DNA from: Saprospiraceae bacterium
GTDB lineage: Bacteria > Bacteroidota > Bacteroidia > Chitinophagales > Saprospiraceae
NCBI GenBank assembly: GCA_016716185.1
Contig: JADJWV010000002.1
Span: forward strand, 2,146,501-2,210,500
Reading direction: 5' to 3'
DNA: 64,000 bases
The position numbers and the translations under genes are program-made. The notes beneath the pieces are model-generated. The model ran no database searches. It saw only the letters and a list, made by a program, of their open reading frames with translations, and was not told the DNA's origin. Shown in pieces: positions 62,901 to 64,000 of this stretch (its first letter is position 1; every line of letters begins with the position of its first letter).

Positions 62901-64000
62901 GGTCTACGTATGCATATTCTTGCAAAAGATGACACGATTGACATGGATTATGATCCTGAGAAAATGATGCATATCCTTTCAAACCTATTGTCCAATGCCA
63001 TCAAATACACACCTCCTCCGGGCGACATTTACCTGCAAATCGACCTACAACACAGCGAAACCGGCCGGGAACAGCTGCTCGTTCAGGTAAAAGACAGTGG
63101 CGAGGGGATATCCACAGAGGCTTTACCCCATATTTTCGAATTGTTTTATCAGGTGGAAGATTTGGCAACCCAAAAACCTCAAGGTTCTGGTGTAGGTCTT
63201 GCGCTGACCAAGGAACTGGTGCAACTCTTGAATGGCAGGATCGAGGTGTCCAGCAAGCCCGGAGAAGGAACCACTTTTTCATTGACTTTCCCGATAACCC
63301 GGGAAGCCAGAATACAGGAAGGGCACTATATTCCATCAGTAGAAATCGTTGCCAATTCAAGCGTTTCACCGGAAATTGAAATAATGCCGGCGGCGGATGT
63401 CACTCCATCTACTTCATTCGGTACACGAAAGATTGGCTATGATAAGCCATCTCTCCTCATCGTAGAAGACAATGCAGACGTCCGACTATATATCTCGAGC
63501 TTCCTGGATCCACACTACCATCTGCTGCTGGCTAAAGACGGCCAGGAAGGTATCGAATTGGCCATCGAGGAGGTGCCCGACCTGATTGTGAGCGACGTGA
63601 TGATGCCGGTAAAAGACGGCTTCGCTCTGTGCGAAACCCTCAAGAACGACGAGCGCACCAGCCATATTCCCATCGTTTTGCTGACCGCAAAGGCCGATTT
63701 CGAGTCAAGGCTTAGCGGCCTGCGCCGGGGCGCCGATGCCTATTTGTCCAAGCCCTTTGAACAGGAGGAACTGCTGGTGCGCCTGGAACAATTGCTGGCG
63801 CTGCGCGCCAAATTACAGGCGCGTTACCGCAATCCTTCTTTTGCGGAATCACCCGCTGACTCCGAAGCTGTTCAGGCAGAGGATACTTTTATTCTTAAAC
63901 TCCGTCAATTGGTACTGGATCATCTTGCAGAGGAGGACTACGGCATTGTCCACCTGTGCCGTGCCATAGCCCTGGGTCGGACGCAGTTGCACAACAAGAT
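59952..64000 (+). CDS. Hybrid two-component system sensor-regulator (reg_prop, HK, receiver, AraC), partial
   Basis: Open from ATG 59952 to the window edge, at least 1349 residues. A signal peptide (about 5-30) precedes a reg_prop sensor (SLWIVTLNGLWQLE, GRLWVGMYAGGLHIFD, GVQWVATYNGLNLIS) and a Y_Y_Y domain (about 735-825). One membrane span lies at about 831-850. The HisKA domain has His900 (NISHEFRTPLTVISG), the ATPase SNLLSNAIKYTPP and GSGVGLALTKELVQLL, the receiver Asp1215 (LIVSDVMMPVKDG), and an AraC helix-turn-helix begins at about 1315. This is the HTCS design that couples polysaccharide sensing to PUL expression. The missing part is the end of the AraC domain. It is GC-richer than its neighbours. 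Confidence 0.93.
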   Translation, partial: MFDLNMSWHLPYLTSILSFTLASLHLSGQEVATFPKLYPSNISQFTQEDGMPITCAWNGINDRKGRLWINPCFGQAEHQTVNFYQFNCRRADEIHWTNQPMGATGQACLAGMQESGELYGFFRKSNHFFRFNPDSRKTHFFKLDREQAEIVFMGYTPKHGLIVLAGYANRQLIYQLKEDKLNLLLDYESSIDHDLEAEKDRFFPNFQLLAGDELWFCEARDLVFSGNLRERLKILRFNLQNQSLRPYTFDELFAGSLPPPLLFRYRVNLVEGPQGSILLADRDHVYQIDTLTGRALLRWVFPHRMDHISYIFNYQITRDLVGNLLFMFPDKRNNYIGVLMDTSSRLFDYSAVLEATVKASRFENILHYNVFSRDFRRNILAFQQGGIIAADLKYYGAITSVLKGSATRGIVEWKPGEYLVKPEDGDHFVFAGLQNFFSQIPEQSGNQSNRALLQPVAMSKLVAKGGYWWYSNGENLVRLDSNLKPHAFLVGSYFAKFTFLDSRTIALYTEKHGLCFLDLTTQKLSLWQGTKLPNLSPNDVNALYLARDSSLWIVTLNGLWQLELNTGTGRRYGYAQGFRDERAMCLHEDEAGRLWVGMYAGGLHIFDPQSGKIQVIDREGGLSNNTVVGILSDNQGVQWVATYNGLNLISTEGEVLAQLYEEDGLSTNEFNRFSFCKDSKGQLLFGSVKGVNIIQPEVLKKQLQLSDKLHIYLTGITRYDSHKGGDSTLHFGFDQMGVLFLPAARRYLNLSFSLSSHIRTEDHSFAYKIVKENDPDASEWIYIANKSQLDLPNLPSGRYQIRIRGYDHRGICTPEPLQIEVDIAEFFYNTWWFYVLCALPFLLGAYFWIRRLQLEREHLEVEVNARTEQIRHDKELIEQQAAKLKTLDEIKSRFFTNISHEFRTPLTVISGMATQIRQQPGQWLENGMELIQRNSQQLLSLINQILDLRKLESGALTINLIRSNIIPYLRYIAESFVQLAHHKGLRMHILAKDDTIDMDYDPEKMMHILSNLLSNAIKYTPPPGDIYLQIDLQHSETGREQLLVQVKDSGEGISTEALPHIFELFYQVEDLATQKPQGSGVGLALTKELVQLLNGRIEVSSKPGEGTTFSLTFPITREARIQEGHYIPSVEIVANSSVSPEIEIMPAADVTPSTSFGTRKIGYDKPSLLIVEDNADVRLYISSFLDPHYHLLLAKDGQEGIELAIEEVPDLIVSDVMMPVKDGFALCETLKNDERTSHIPIVLLTAKADFESRLSGLRRGADAYLSKPFEQEELLVRLEQLLALRAKLQARYRNPSFAESPADSEAVQAEDTFILKLRQLVLDHLAEEDYGIVHLCRAIALGRTQLHNK

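Overview
The window (about 42% GC by eye for most of its length) comes from a Bacteroidota genome, most likely a Saprospiria-type environmental lineage. Three things point there. Several promoters read TAnnTTTG, sometimes with TTG 19-21 bp upstream. There is type IX secretion (T9SS) biology: PorX, a PorG-like barrel, and cargo proteins with type A and type B C-terminal sorting domains. Many secreted proteins are of Bacteroidota type (SprB-like repeats, PD40/SPOR, reg_prop sensors). The lineage is inferred from gene content, not from a marker-gene comparison.

Layout. 1-9.7 kb: miaE, two membrane proteins (one PspA-like coiled coil), gpsA, a repeat-filled gap, a DUF6438-like lipoprotein coupled to yidC, a structured minus-strand RNA candidate, and typA. 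10-18.4 kb: a three-gene putative metal-handling operon, a PD40/SPOR protein, a T9SS subtilase and purA. 18.7-29.3 kb: a TSUP transporter, a GMC oxidoreductase, a compact operon (30-residue membrane peptide, crotonase, frameshifted bacterial GRAS protein, HisC-like aminotransferase), and a LytTR/reg_prop two-component pair. 29.6-41.4 kb: housekeeping genes rel/spoT, tRNA-Leu(UAG), tig-clpP-clpX, truA, glyA, an HD hydrolase and porX. 41.5-48.1 kb: tatC with a small PH-like membrane protein and two T9SS type B surface proteins. 48.2-59.2 kb: hutI, thioredoxin-SPOR, fabH, a nitronate monooxygenase-like enzyme, a composite repeat locus, a second subtilase, a PorG-like barrel, recQ and a glycosyltransferase. 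59.95 kb to the end: a very large hybrid two-component regulator that is clearly GC-richer than the rest and runs off the window.

The GRAS operon is the best candidate for an undescribed system. GRAS proteins are best known as plant transcription regulators; bacterial members are thought to be small-molecule methyltransferases. Here one sits between an acyl-CoA enzyme and a PLP aminotransferase, and its reading frame is broken at a T7 run.

The intergenic DNA is unusual. It holds at least five repeat families: a 111-bp element with a nested palindromic module, a 58-bp palindrome-ended element, arrays of TTTCGAC-like octamers joining these, degenerate GGCTTAA-like arrays just 3' of genes, and a dispersed element of about 100 bp. 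No transposase, CRISPR array or rRNA was seen.
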